The position numbers and the translations under genes are program-made. Below the pieces are notes generated by a model. It worked only from the letters and a program-made list of their open reading frames with translations, searched no databases and was not told where the DNA came from. From Streptomyces sp. SID13726 (GTDB lineage: Bacteria; Actinomycetota; Actinomycetes; Streptomycetales; Streptomycetaceae), in contig NZ_JAAGLY010000037.1 of assembly GCF_010548375.1 (NCBI RefSeq), positions 1-64,000 on the forward strand: a stretch of DNA of 64,000 nt. Reading direction: 5' to 3'. The first letter of the stretch is position 1. Each line of letters starts with the position of its first letter. Below are positions 48,990 to 58,022 of this stretch, in pieces.

Positions 48990-49592
48990 GTGATCAGCAA
49001 TGAGGGAGTACGGCTGGGTGCGGAGGCCGCACATCGCCTGGCGCAGACAGGCCTCTATGAGTTCGAGGCGGGGCTGACGGAGGCCGAGTTCACGCGCATC
49101 GAGCGCGAGTACGGCTTCGAGTTCGCGGACGATCACCGAGCATTCCTTGCGGCCGGGCTACCGATCAACGTCCCTCCCGAGGACGGGCAGACCTGGTCCA
49201 GGCCCTGGCCGGAGTGGCGCGGCGGCGATTTGGACAGCTTGCGTCGACAGCTCGACTGGCCGGTCGAGGGTGTTCTGCTCGACGTTGAGCACAACGCGTT
49301 CTGGTACGAGGGTCGGGGTGAGCGTCCAGCCGACGCAACGGCGGCACTGGATACGGCGCGGCGTCATCTGGCGGAGGCGCCGGTGATGGTGCCCGTGTAT
49401 GCCCACCGATACCTGCCTGCCGACTGGGGAGGCTTCGGGCATCCGGTGCTCTCGATGTGGCAGACCGACATCATCTATTACGGCCTGGACCTGGCCGACT
49501 ACATGCACCAGGAGTTCGACGAGGCGCGGGGCGAGGTCGACGACAGCTGGAACCCGCGAGCGACGGCCCCCTTCTGGCGGGACCTTCTCTGA
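48990..49592 (+). CDS. SMI1/KNR4 (SUKH)-family immunity-type protein
   Basis: A 200-aa protein with the SUKH signature: LTEAEFTRIEREYGFEFADDHRAFLAAGLP near residue 27-56, then the conserved Trp region PWPEWRGGDLDSLRRQLDWP, and PVYAHRYLPADW later. SUKH proteins neutralise polymorphic toxins or act as scaffold proteins. No toxin gene is adjacent, so it is an orphan immunity gene or has another role. GTG 48990 has no Shine-Dalgarno and a TTAGCGT about 13 nt upstream, suggesting a leaderless mRNA. Confidence 0.8.
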   Translation: MISNEGVRLGAEAAHRLAQTGLYEFEAGLTEAEFTRIEREYGFEFADDHRAFLAAGLPINVPPEDGQTWSRPWPEWRGGDLDSLRRQLDWPVEGVLLDVEHNAFWYEGRGERPADATAALDTARRHLAEAPVMVPVYAHRYLPADWGGFGHPVLSMWQTDIIYYGLDLADYMHQEFDEARGEVDDSWNPRATAPFWRDLL

Positions 49593-49859
49593 CTCTTCGA
49601 GGAGCCTGGGCTGGCGGCGGGGGCCCTCAGCTTGGGAAGCTTGGGTTTCTTGGGGGCGATTGCTGCGCTTGACCCGTGGTGGGGCGGTGTTAGGGCCCGG
49701 AGCGCACCTGGGGCAAGTCCCCGCTGCTCCCCGTGGTTTCCCGCAGAATCTGGCACGCCAATGGCACGGGCCCCTCAGGAGGGGAGCCGAAGGCGGGCTG
49801 TCGGGCGTCAATGCCCATCATCCCGCCTCGGCCGCTCAAAGCCTCGCCGCCATCGGGCG

Positions 49860-50057
49860 TTACTCAGTCAAGAACTTCCTGAGGGCGAATCCCAGAGTGG
49901 CGACACCGATGAAGGTGGCACCCCCTGCCCCAAGCGAGGCGTACGCGGGTGCTCCCACCGTCCAAAGAGCGGCCGTGCTCAGCATTGCGACGACGAGCGC
50001 ACCGAGCATGATGACCGCTGCCCAGAGGCCCCGAAGCGATGAGTCGTGATCGGACAA
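49860..50057 (-). CDS. 65-aa two-helix membrane protein
   Basis: A small hydrophobic protein with two helices (LWAAVIMLGALVVAMLSTAA; GGATFIGVATLGFALRKFL). The TTG start at 50057 has AGGGG 12 nt upstream. No family is recognised. It diverges from the wHTH gene across 300 bp that includes the iterons. Confidence 0.5.
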   Translation of the reverse strand: MSDHDSSLRGLWAAVIMLGALVVAMLSTAALWTVGAPAYASLGAGGATFIGVATLGFALRKFLTE

Positions 50058-50299
50058 TCTGTATCAATCCCCTCATCAGTGGAATCGCGGCGGCATCTAG
50101 GCGGGCCGCTCTGCGATGTCCTGCGTGACTGACGACGATGCTGGCAGGCGGAAAACAGCAGGTCAAAAGGGGTGAATGTCGTTCGTAAAGGAGACATCTG
50201 CGGTAGTGAAGGGGTTGTTTCCCTTTGCGCTGTAGTGTCATGCGCTCTTGCTGTAGTCTCCCGACCGCTGTGGCGGAATCTATAGAAAAGCCTTGAACC

Positions 50300-50326
50300 C
50301 CCTGGTACCCCTGGTACCCCTGGTAT
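50300..50326. repeat. Three 9-bp direct repeats (iteron-like)
   Basis: CCCTGGTAC, CCCTGGTAC, CCCTGGTAT in tandem, 31 nt before the start of the winged-helix gene. Exact period 9. Such arrays upstream of a DNA-binding initiator gene are typical of replication origins or autoregulation. Confidence 0.7.
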
Positions 50327-50356
50327 CCCGGTTTCTCCTGCAGGAAGGCAAAAGAC

Positions 50357-51106
50357 GTGTCGCCTGGTGTACGTCGGTCTGAGGCGCTCGGCTACCTGCG
50401 GGGGGCGGCGGACAGGGCGAAGAGACGGGGCTACATCCCGTTCCCGCCGGCGTTTGTCATAGCGCCTGAGGGTGAAGGCGGGCCTCCGCCTCTTGCTCGG
50501 CTCATCCAAGGCGGGCGTGGGGGCAAGGTGCGCCTCCGGCTTTACCTGTGCATCACTATGATGGCCACGAAAGAGCCTTTTGACCTGCGGAGGCCGCCGG
50601 GCCCGAACGGCTGGACGCAGATGCTCGGACTCGACCCAAGAACGGGACCACGGCGAGTTGCCAGCAACTTGACGTGGCTGGCGGACAACAAGTTCATCGA
50701 CCTCCAGCCGCAGTGGGGGCGGCCCTCAGCGATCACGCTGATGAGTGCCACCGGCGACGGAGGGGTGTACACACAGCCCAGAGAGGAAGGCCGGTACGTT
50801 GGCATGCCGGTCGAGTTCTGGACGCGCGGTTGGCTCTTGCAGCTGTCGCCGACGGCAACAGCCCTACTGTTTGCCCTCAGAGATGCCCTCGGAGGACACT
50901 CGGAGCCGCAATACATCCATACGGCGAAGCGTCAGCGATACGGCCTGTCGTCGGACACATGGACTAAGGGCCGCAAGGAGCTCGAAGCGCAGGGTCTGCT
51001 GACCGTCAAGCGCGAGCCGCAGGGCGACTTCTACGACTTCACGCGGCTGAGGAATGCCTATCAGCTCAACTTGGAGCGGCTGGACGACTCGCCCTCCTGG
51101 TCTTGA
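50357..51106 (+). CDS. Winged-helix protein, possible replication initiator
   Basis: 249 aa from GTG 50357, behind GGAAGG. After a basic head come two helix-rich halves. The first has RLRLYLCITMMATKEPFDLR and SNLTWLADNKFIDLQPQWG. The second, from about residue 155 (FWTRGWLLQLSPTATALLFA), ends in a winged helix (YGLSSDTWTKGRKELEAQGLLTVKREP). Two winged helices in tandem is the fold of RepA/RepE-type initiators, but the sequence evidence here is only suggestive; a plain regulator is possible. Iterons lie just upstream. Confidence 0.55.
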   Translation: MSPGVRRSEALGYLRGAADRAKRRGYIPFPPAFVIAPEGEGGPPPLARLIQGGRGGKVRLRLYLCITMMATKEPFDLRRPPGPNGWTQMLGLDPRTGPRRVASNLTWLADNKFIDLQPQWGRPSAITLMSATGDGGVYTQPREEGRYVGMPVEFWTRGWLLQLSPTATALLFALRDALGGHSEPQYIHTAKRQRYGLSSDTWTKGRKELEAQGLLTVKREPQGDFYDFTRLRNAYQLNLERLDDSPSWS

Positions 51107-51164
51107 CGGGGCGGCGATGGCCTCGATCGCAGGTCTATCGCGACCAGCGTGAAACAACGAGAAG

Positions 51165-51195
51165 GAGCGGGATCCAGTGAAACTGAATCCCGCTC
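51165..51195. terminator. Bidirectional terminator between convergent genes
   Basis: GAGCGGGAT / ATCCCGCTC, a 9-bp stem enclosing a nested CAGT-GAA-ACTG stem, between the ends of the winged-helix and NTPase genes. Confidence 0.75.
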
Positions 51196-51245
51196 TCTAC
51201 TGTCCGGCTATGCCACGACGGAGTTTCGCTGCGGCATCATCTGAC

Positions 51246-53672
51246 TTAGTAATTCCAAGCCTGCGGGTCCGCCTTCCGGCCCACTCGGCGAATATCCGCA
51301 GATAGCTTTTCGCTGGTGTCCGACCAACGCCAAGGCAATCCGGAGTCCTTTACTTTCGACCACTGCCTGTCTAGGTAGAGGCGAAAATACTCACTTCGAG
51401 TGACCCGCTCCGGCAAGGTGTGGTCATCCTTGATTAGATTCCTGTACTGCTCGTCAACAATCGGCGTGTCAACCAGCATCGCGTCAACATACGCGAAATA
51501 AGCAAGCAGAACCCGAGTCGTGTACGCGCCTACGGTAGTGATCCTGTAGTGGAGTCGTGGAGTCTCTCCTGAGTGGCGTGGAGCGGTATCAAGAAGCCTT
51601 TTATCCACCGCATAGTCGAGCGCGTTTGTCACCTGCTCGACGTCGAAGCCCAGGTTCTGTGCAAACTCGAAGAGCGCTTCCGCCGAAACATACCCTTCAT
51701 CCCCGACTCGCTCACCCAAAATCTGGGTCTGGCTAAGAAGCAGCGGCAATAGGAAGTGTTCTCGACCATCGGGCCGGGTAATTCGGAAAAGATTCGCAAT
51801 GGGAGAAGATTGTGGGTCGTAGTAGACTCCGTCACCAAAGAGCAGGGCCCGAAGAAACTCATGCAGCGGTACAGTATAACGCCCGCTCTCTTGAAAAATT
51901 CGGATCATCTTAGCGGTGTCAATGTGCCCGCTTCCGATAAACCCTGTGACGAAGCTCAGCGCCATGCGCATATTGCCTCCAGCGAGATTATCGATGAGTG
52001 CAAGCAGGTTATCGTTCGATCGAAAATTCTCTGCCAGAATTTCGAGGAATACTTTAAGGCTTTCGCTGTCGACAGTCACGTTAGCTGGAAACGAACCCAG
52101 CCGTCCCGTCGCCCGTAGCTGCCCCAAGGCGAAATCGACTCGACGCTGCAACATTACGTCTGCTCGCGGTGGAGCAATGGTGAAAACGCGCGCTTGGTAT
52201 CCAGAAAGAGTGCCGCTTCGGCTGGATCGATAGAAAGTCTCTGGCCGCAAGGTGACAAAGACTGTAGCTGGCCATGTTTGCGCGAGCTCATTTGCGATGA
52301 GGAATACCTGCTCCTGATCCTCACTGCTCCGCTGGTCGATATTGTCCAGAAAGATTACTAGCTGCCTGCGCCAATTGGATCGCAGGTGCTCCAGGCTGGC
52401 CTTCAAGTGGCCAGCGCGATCGTCTACCGCCCGCCGCAGAAGATTAATCTTTTCCTTCTCGTACGCGATAGGATCGATTTCTTTGAGGCGTCCAACCACG
52501 CCCCGTTCGAACCGGTTCAGCGCACCATGATGCACTGCTTCCACGAAAGATGCATCTTCGATATCGGCATCATAGTTTTCACGCAATTGCCGAATGGACT
52601 CTTCGACTACGTGTGAGTCAATCCGGGTGAGTGTTGTAGAAGAGCCAAAATCAATGTAGAGACTGATCGCTTTATCGAACAGCTCCTCAGCGTCAACGTG
52701 CACTAGCCTTTGAATGAATGTTGTCTTACCCACCCCAACGTCTCCCAGAAGCACGATCGGCCTCCGCGCCGCTGCGGCTGCCAGCATGTCTTGCGTCAGG
52801 TTCTGATTGAGGCCTTTCTTGCCCTCGATAGGAGATACGTCCGGCCCGTCTTCTTCGCTCAGCAAGGCGTAACGTGTTCGGAGGATTTGCTTACTTACCT
52901 CAGCATACTGAGATAGCGCACCACTCGACGCATAGCACTCGCGCAAGAAATCCTTGCGTAGCTCTTCTAGTCGAGTGACATCTTCCAGGAAAAGTTCACC
53001 CAAAATATCAAGCCCAGATTGCAGGCTATTTCTCCGCTTCGATCCCGGGTAATTGACCAAGTGCATTGAAAGAGGCTCGGGGGGAGGCGCTTCCAGCAAG
53101 CTCACCGTACTGTGGAGTACCTTTGCATCGACACCGCTGGCGGAAGCGTTATCCCACAAGAGCCGAAAATCTGCTCGCATATCGGCAAGACTAGGGAATA
53201 CCAAAGCTCTACCCTTTAGAGGCGGTACGCCGTCCATCCGGACCGCAATGAAGAGAACAAGCTGATGTCCGTTAGTCACACCTGCTGGTGCCACACCGTT
53301 GCGCGCTGCATACTCTGCAACTTGCGTCAGGGCATCCTTGAGGGACTTCCCCTTGTCCCCGATGATGAGATTTTCGATCTTATGAATGCCAGTGCCGACT
53401 CCTGCTGGCAGGTCAAAATGAATCCCCTCGCGCTTGGCCTCGATAATGAGCTGTGTGGCAGGAGAACCTAGGGCGTAGTCGATCCAACCTGTGCCAGCCT
53501 TCTCCTCTGCCCTGATACTGGCCCTTGACCAGCGAAGCACGTCGATAAGGAGCTTATCGATCAGGTGGAGCCGAGTGGTTGCCTCGTTGCGCTTATCGCC
53601 GACTGCATTAGCTTCAGCCCACTCAATTAGGTCATCAAGAGCAGATTTACCCGAATCATAAATGCTCGACAA
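51246..53672 (-). CDS. PD-(D/E)XK (HsdR_N-like) nuclease fused to P-loop NTPase; candidate defence protein
   Basis: An 808-aa protein, clearly lower in GC than the host. Residues 1-200 read as an HsdR_N/Mrr-like nuclease: E30 in NEATTRLHLIDKLLID, D65 in GWIDYAL, E78-A-K80 in IIEAKREG, then Q117 and Y121 (LTQVAEYA). Residues of about 290-560 are a STAND/AAA-like NTPase: Walker A GDVGVGKTT (310-318), Walker B LVIFLDNID (D443) and sensor VFVTLRPETF. The C-terminal 240 residues are helical with winged-helix-like parts and no TPR or WD repeats. A nuclease gated by an NTPase is the logic of anti-phage sensors such as Avs, but the C-terminus differs. The target is unknown. Confidence 0.8.
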   Translation of the reverse strand: MSSIYDSGKSALDDLIEWAEANAVGDKRNEATTRLHLIDKLLIDVLRWSRASIRAEEKAGTGWIDYALGSPATQLIIEAKREGIHFDLPAGVGTGIHKIENLIIGDKGKSLKDALTQVAEYAARNGVAPAGVTNGHQLVLFIAVRMDGVPPLKGRALVFPSLADMRADFRLLWDNASASGVDAKVLHSTVSLLEAPPPEPLSMHLVNYPGSKRRNSLQSGLDILGELFLEDVTRLEELRKDFLRECYASSGALSQYAEVSKQILRTRYALLSEEDGPDVSPIEGKKGLNQNLTQDMLAAAAARRPIVLLGDVGVGKTTFIQRLVHVDAEELFDKAISLYIDFGSSTTLTRIDSHVVEESIRQLRENYDADIEDASFVEAVHHGALNRFERGVVGRLKEIDPIAYEKEKINLLRRAVDDRAGHLKASLEHLRSNWRRQLVIFLDNIDQRSSEDQEQVFLIANELAQTWPATVFVTLRPETFYRSSRSGTLSGYQARVFTIAPPRADVMLQRRVDFALGQLRATGRLGSFPANVTVDSESLKVFLEILAENFRSNDNLLALIDNLAGGNMRMALSFVTGFIGSGHIDTAKMIRIFQESGRYTVPLHEFLRALLFGDGVYYDPQSSPIANLFRITRPDGREHFLLPLLLSQTQILGERVGDEGYVSAEALFEFAQNLGFDVEQVTNALDYAVDKRLLDTAPRHSGETPRLHYRITTVGAYTTRVLLAYFAYVDAMLVDTPIVDEQYRNLIKDDHTLPERVTRSEYFRLYLDRQWSKVKDSGLPWRWSDTSEKLSADIRRVGRKADPQAWNY

Positions 53673-53922
53673 CTTTTACCGGCCCTGACTATGGAGGGAT
53701 GGATGCTAGCTGTACAAGCGTATCGGTTGTCAAGGATGCCAACCACGACGGATCAGCTGATGAGAATGATCTTGAACCTGGCGCGGGGCGACGCTGCTTG
53801 AGTCGCCTCACGAGGTTGGCGGAGCGGGTTTGGCCGGTGGCCTGCCCGGTCTGGGGTCGAGCATGATCAGGGGGCCGTACGCTGGCCAGCAACTCGGGCA
53901 GGCTTTGGGCCTGACCGCAATT

Positions 53923-55008
53923 ACTGAGCGTTTGGTCCGGTGATTCGTGTTTGGTCCCGGGTCAGGTTCCGCGCCAGTTGGGGGTGGCTTCGCCGGTGAG
54001 TCTGCGGGCCATGAGGTCGATCATCGCGAGGTGGATCATGGCTTCGGAGCGGTGCGGGTGGCGTTCGTAGTCGCGGGCGAGGCGTCGGTGGTGCATGAGC
54101 CAGCCGATGCTGCGCTCGATGGTCCACCGTCTCGGGATGATGGTGAACCCGCGGGTGCCGGGCGGGCGGTGGACGGGGTGGACGTCGATGCCGAGGCTGG
54201 CGCCGTGGTCGATGGCGGTGGTGCGGTAGCCGGCGTCCACCCAGGCCTTGGTGATGTGCGGGTGGGCGGTGGCGATGCGGGAGAGCAGGGTTACGCCGGC
54301 TGCGGTGTCGGAGACGTTGGCGGCGGTGACCAGCACGGTCAGAAGCAGGCCGAGGGTGTCGCAGCCGAGGTGGCGCTTGCGTCCGATGATCCGTTTCCCG
54401 GCGTCTGTGCCCTGGTCCGTGAGGTGCACGTTGGCAGAGGTCTTGATGGTCTGGGAGTCCAGGACGCAGGCAGACGGCTCCGTGTCGCGGCCCTCGGCTT
54501 CGCGGACCAGTCGCCGCAGCAGGCCGGTGAGCTGCTCGAAGACGTTGTCCTGCTGCCACTTGGCGAAGTACCCGTAGACCGTGGCCCACGGCGCGAAGTC
54601 GTGTGGGAGGTAACGCCAGGGGATGCCGGTGCGGTCCACGTACAGGATCGCGTTCATGATCTGGCGCAGGTCGTGTTCGGGGGGCCGGCCGATGTCGAGC
54701 GCCCGGGCGCGGCGCTGGTTGCGCCAGGACGTAAGGACAGGCTCGATCAGTGCCCAGCGTGCGTCCGACAGGTCGCTGGGATAGGGGCTGTGCGCAGTCA
54801 TGTTTGCGAACTAGCCGACGCACGCTGACCCCGTCAGCGGTCAAAGGCTGGCGCTCGGGGGCGTGTTGGGAGCAGACAGGAGCAGTCGGAGCGAAACGAT
54901 CCCCATGCGCCGCGGACGGGTCGACTACCCCGTCAACCCCAACCGTCCCGGTGTCGCAGGACTCCGGAAACGACATCAACTTGACCGAGACAGGACCAAA
55001 CGCTCAGT
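53923..55008 (-). mobile_element. IS5-family insertion sequence, 1086 bp
   Basis: Ends in a perfect 16-bp terminal inverted repeat, ACTGAGCGTTTGGTCC (53923-53938) and its complement (54993-55008). Carries one intact transposase on the minus strand. A target duplication is not evident at these ends. Confidence 0.9.
53962..54801 (-). CDS. IS5-family transposase
   Basis: A 279-aa DDE transposase, full length. A DUF4096 N-terminal part (DLSDARWALIEPVL...GIPWRYLPHDFAPWATVYGYF) precedes the catalytic core: D in VLDSQTIKTS, D in WVDAGYR and E in RWTIERSIGWL, the DDE triad. The ATG is at 54801. It is apparently functional. It lies within the 53923-55008 element. Confidence 0.93.
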   Translation of the reverse strand: MTAHSPYPSDLSDARWALIEPVLTSWRNQRRARALDIGRPPEHDLRQIMNAILYVDRTGIPWRYLPHDFAPWATVYGYFAKWQQDNVFEQLTGLLRRLVREAEGRDTEPSACVLDSQTIKTSANVHLTDQGTDAGKRIIGRKRHLGCDTLGLLLTVLVTAANVSDTAAGVTLLSRIATAHPHITKAWVDAGYRTTAIDHGASLGIDVHPVHRPPGTRGFTIIPRRWTIERSIGWLMHHRRLARDYERHPHRSEAMIHLAMIDLMARRLTGEATPNWRGT

Positions 55009-55009
55009 G

Positions 55010-55950
55010 AGAGGGCGTCTGAAAAGCCGGTCAGCGGGTTGATCTTGCGAGGCGGCGCACGAGGAGCATGGCCATGGTGAGGTAGATGGCGTTCTCCGAG
55101 CAGACGCGCAGGTACTCGTAGTCCTTCGACAGGCGGCGGCACCGTCCCAGCCAGGCGAACGTCCGCTCTACGACCCACCGGCGCGGGACGACCGCGAAGA
55201 GGGGCACTTCCGGAGGCGGTGTGCCTACCTTCGCCCAGGTCGAGCGGAACCCTCCGTCGCGGCGCTGTACGACCTGCACGGTGATGCCGGTGGCTTCCCG
55301 TGCCCAGGCATGAAAGTCGGCGCCACGGTAGCCCTGGTCCGCCCACACGTGCCGAAGGCGCGGGAAGGCATCGGCAGCCTGGGCGAACAGGACTGCTGCT
55401 CCGTCGCGGTCACCGACACTCGCCGGGCTCGCGCAGGTGACCAGGACAGTGCCGCGGGTGTCGACGAGCAGGTGGCGCTTGATGCCGCTGACCTTCTTGC
55501 CGCCGTCGTACCCGTGCAGGCCGCCGCGCTCACTGGCCCTCACGCTCTGACTGTCCACGATGGCCGCGCTGGGAGTGGGATCCCGGCCGAGTTGCACCCG
55601 CTCGCGTTCGCGCAGCATGGTCAACATCCGCTCCCACACGCCTTCTTGCTGCCATCGCCGCCAGTAGTGGTAGACGGTCTGCCACGGCGGCAGGTCGTGC
55701 GGCAGCAGCCTCCAGGCGCAGCCGGCCCGCAGCCAGTACGCCAACGCGTTGATGATCTCCCGTCGCGTGTGTTTCGCCGGTCGCCCACCGGGCTTGACCG
55801 CCGGAACCAGCGGACGAAGGATCTCCCACTCCAGATCGAAAAGATCCGTCGGGTAACGGGTACGCAGCCCGCACACCCCAGCCCCCGAAAGTACGTCACC
55901 GCCCCGCTACCAGGTGACTTGCCCGCTGACCGGCTTTTCAGACGCCCTCT
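55010..55950 (-). mobile_element. IS5-family insertion sequence, 941 bp
   Basis: Perfect 29-bp terminal inverted repeats at 55010-55038 and 55922-55950, starting AGAGGGCGTCTGAAAAGCC. It begins one base after the end of the previous element. The transposase stop codon lies within the left repeat. Confidence 0.92.
55031..55876 (-). CDS. IS5-family transposase
   Basis: 281 aa from GTG 55876. It has the N-terminal half YPTDLFDLEWEILRPLVPAV and CAWRLLPHDLPPWQTVYHYW, then the DDE triad in IVDSQSVRAS, WADQGYRG and RRWVVERTFAWLGR. It is intact, and belongs to a different subgroup from the neighbouring IS transposase (ends, spacing and central sequence differ). The last codons overlap the terminal inverted repeat. 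Confidence 0.93.
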   Translation of the reverse strand: MCGLRTRYPTDLFDLEWEILRPLVPAVKPGGRPAKHTRREIINALAYWLRAGCAWRLLPHDLPPWQTVYHYWRRWQQEGVWERMLTMLRERERVQLGRDPTPSAAIVDSQSVRASERGGLHGYDGGKKVSGIKRHLLVDTRGTVLVTCASPASVGDRDGAAVLFAQAADAFPRLRHVWADQGYRGADFHAWAREATGITVQVVQRRDGGFRSTWAKVGTPPPEVPLFAVVPRRWVVERTFAWLGRCRRLSKDYEYLRVCSENAIYLTMAMLLVRRLARSTR

Positions 55951-56182
55951 AGCACGAGTGGCCCCCTGGTCTTGCTCGACGCGGGACCCTGACCGGGGAG
56001 GTGGCTAAAGCCGTGCAGCCGACCGCCCCAGCCACGACGTGCCCCTTCTCTGGCATCAGGCGGCTGCGTGCTTGGAGCGCGGCACGGGCGCCAGCCGGGT
56101 TGGAGCGGGGCGGAGACAGGAGCGCAGGCCCGGCCGGGGGCCGGGCCGCGCGCGGGGAGCGGAGCGAGTCTCAATGACGGAG

Positions 56183-57386
56183 TCAAGGCGCTTGCGTGGT
56201 CGGCGCGGCGCTGGTGAAGGCCCGGTTGTCGCGTAGTAGTGCCCACAGGACGCTGGTGCGCCGCCGGGCCAGGGCGATGACGGCCTGGACGTGGTTGCAG
56301 CCCTCGCCTCGTTTCTTGAGGTAGAAGTCCCGGTTCGGGCCTTCGCGGATGATGCTGGTCTGCGCGGACATGTAGAACACCCGTCGCAGGCGGCGGCTGT
56401 AGCGCTTGGGCCGGTGCAGGTTGCCGGTTCTGCGGCCCGAGTCGCGGGGCACGGGTACCAGCCCGGCCGCGGAAGCGAGATGGCCGGCGTCGGCGTAGGC
56501 CGCCAGGTCGCCGGCCGCCACAACGAATTCGGCGCCAAGTACAGGGCCCAGACCGGGCATTGACTCGATGATCTCCGCTTGCGGGTGGCGGCGGAAGGTG
56601 TCTCGGATCTGCCGGTCGATCCGTTTGAGGTGTTCGTCCAGGGCAAGGATCTGGGTCGCCAGGTCGGCAGCGATCTGCGCGGCGACCCCCTCACCGGGAA
56701 GGGCGGTCTGCTGGGCCAGAAGCGGCCACCAGCGCGGTCGCCGCCACTGCGTCGGCGCCCCACACGCTGCGGGCTGCCGGCCAGGCTGTCAGCCGGGCAC
56801 GGCCTCGGCGGCGGATCGAGGCCGGTGTCGGGTAGCCGGTCAGCAGTACCAGCGCGCCCTTGTGGTTCGAGTAGTCGAAGGAGCGCTCCAGGGCAGGGAA
56901 GACGCCGCTCAGCACGTCGCGAAGCCGATTGGTCATCCGCACCCGGTCGGCGACCAGATCTGACCGGTGAGCCGTCAACAGCGCGAGATCAGCGGTCAGC
57001 TGTGCGGGCACGTCGATGCTGGCGAAGTCGCTGCGGTGACGTGCCGTCTCGGCGATGACATAGGCGTCGCGGGCGTCGGTCTTCGCTTCGCCACGGTAGG
57101 CGCCGGACATACGATTGACCGTGCGGCCGGGCACGTAGACGGCCCTCTGACCGTGGGCCGCAAGCAGGGCCAACAACAGTGCGGAGGATGTCCCGGAGAT
57201 GTCCACGGCCCAGTGGACTTCGCCCGCCAGGCCAAGAATCCCGCCGAGCGCGGTCAGGATGGCCGACTCGTCGTTGTCGATCTTCTTTGACCACAGAGTC
57301 GCGCCGGTCTCGTCGACGACTGCCGCCCAGTGATGCCCCTTGCCTGCATCGATGCCAGCCCATACTCGGGTCCGTGGCTCACTCAC
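56183..57386 (-). pseudogene. IS110-family transposase, frameshifted
   Basis: The N-terminal DEDD (RuvC-like) part starts at GTG 57386 (VSEPRTRVWAGIDAGKGHHW) with GDAK-like EAKTDARDAYVIAET, and runs to 56691. There the frame ends in ADRPSR and stops. The rest, starting QQTALPGEGVAAQIAADL and including MPGLGPVLGAEFVVAAG and the helix-hairpin-helix Transposase_20 region to 56183, is in another frame. The shift is around 56715. Single-ORF IS110 transposases do not need frameshifting, so this copy is dead. Confidence 0.85.
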
Positions 57387-57623
57387 TCGCCCCTCCTCAC
57401 ACCGCACGGCATCTTGTCGGCCCGAGGAACACCCCGCTGTCCGCTCCGTAAACAGCGACCGCGCAAGGCGCGCACATCTCAATCAACAGCCAGGGTGCCC
57501 CGAAGGGCGCGGCGGCCACTCGCTCCGAGCCACACTCGACAAGCCGCCTTGAGCCACACCCCGCCCTTCCGGGCCATCCAACAACTTACGGAGCCGCCTT
57601 GAACCAGTAGAGAAAGTTGTAAC

Positions 57624-58022
57624 TCAGTCGGCCTGCTGGGGCGTGTGAGGCTCTGTGTGCGGTTTGAAGTCCTGAGCGCAGGACGGAAGTTCGGCCTCCT
57701 GGCGGTGTGCCAGCGGCAGGAAGATCACAGGCCGGATCGTCCAGTTGATGCGAGTGCGGGCCTGGGTGAGCGTCACTGTGCAAGGCTCGGCGCGTAGGAG
57801 TGCCTTCCTCGTGGTGATGCGGCCGTCGTACAGCCACTCCCACGCCTCCTGGGACGCGTCGGGATCCAGTGCCGGTGAGATCGTGCGAAGTGCGACCGCT
57901 ACCCATCTGTCGGCCTGCGGTGCCGAGTACGCGTCGAAGGATGCTCGCAGGACCGGCTGCCTCTCCTCGGTGAGGTCTTCGGTCCAGCACTCGCACCAGT
58001 AGCCCCGCTGGGGCTTGTCCAT
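57624..58022 (-). CDS. 132-aa protein paired with an ATP-binding protein
   Basis: ATG 58022 overlaps the upstream stop (TGATG), so translation is coupled. The product MDKPQRGYWCECWTEDLTEE has a Cys/Trp-rich start, then a helical part (ASQEAWEWLYDGRITTRKAL). No family is named, but small proteins of this kind follow RsbW-like genes in other Streptomyces. The function is unknown. Confidence 0.65.
   Translation of the reverse strand: MDKPQRGYWCECWTEDLTEERQPVLRASFDAYSAPQADRWVAVALRTISPALDPDASQEAWEWLYDGRITTRKALLRAEPCTVTLTQARTRINWTIRPVIFLPLAHRQEAELPSCAQDFKPHTEPHTPQQAD

Noticed and set aside
56683..56720. Programmed frameshift in the IS110 gene
   Set aside because: IS110 transposases are single ORFs and there is no slippery heptamer or following structure that I can see.
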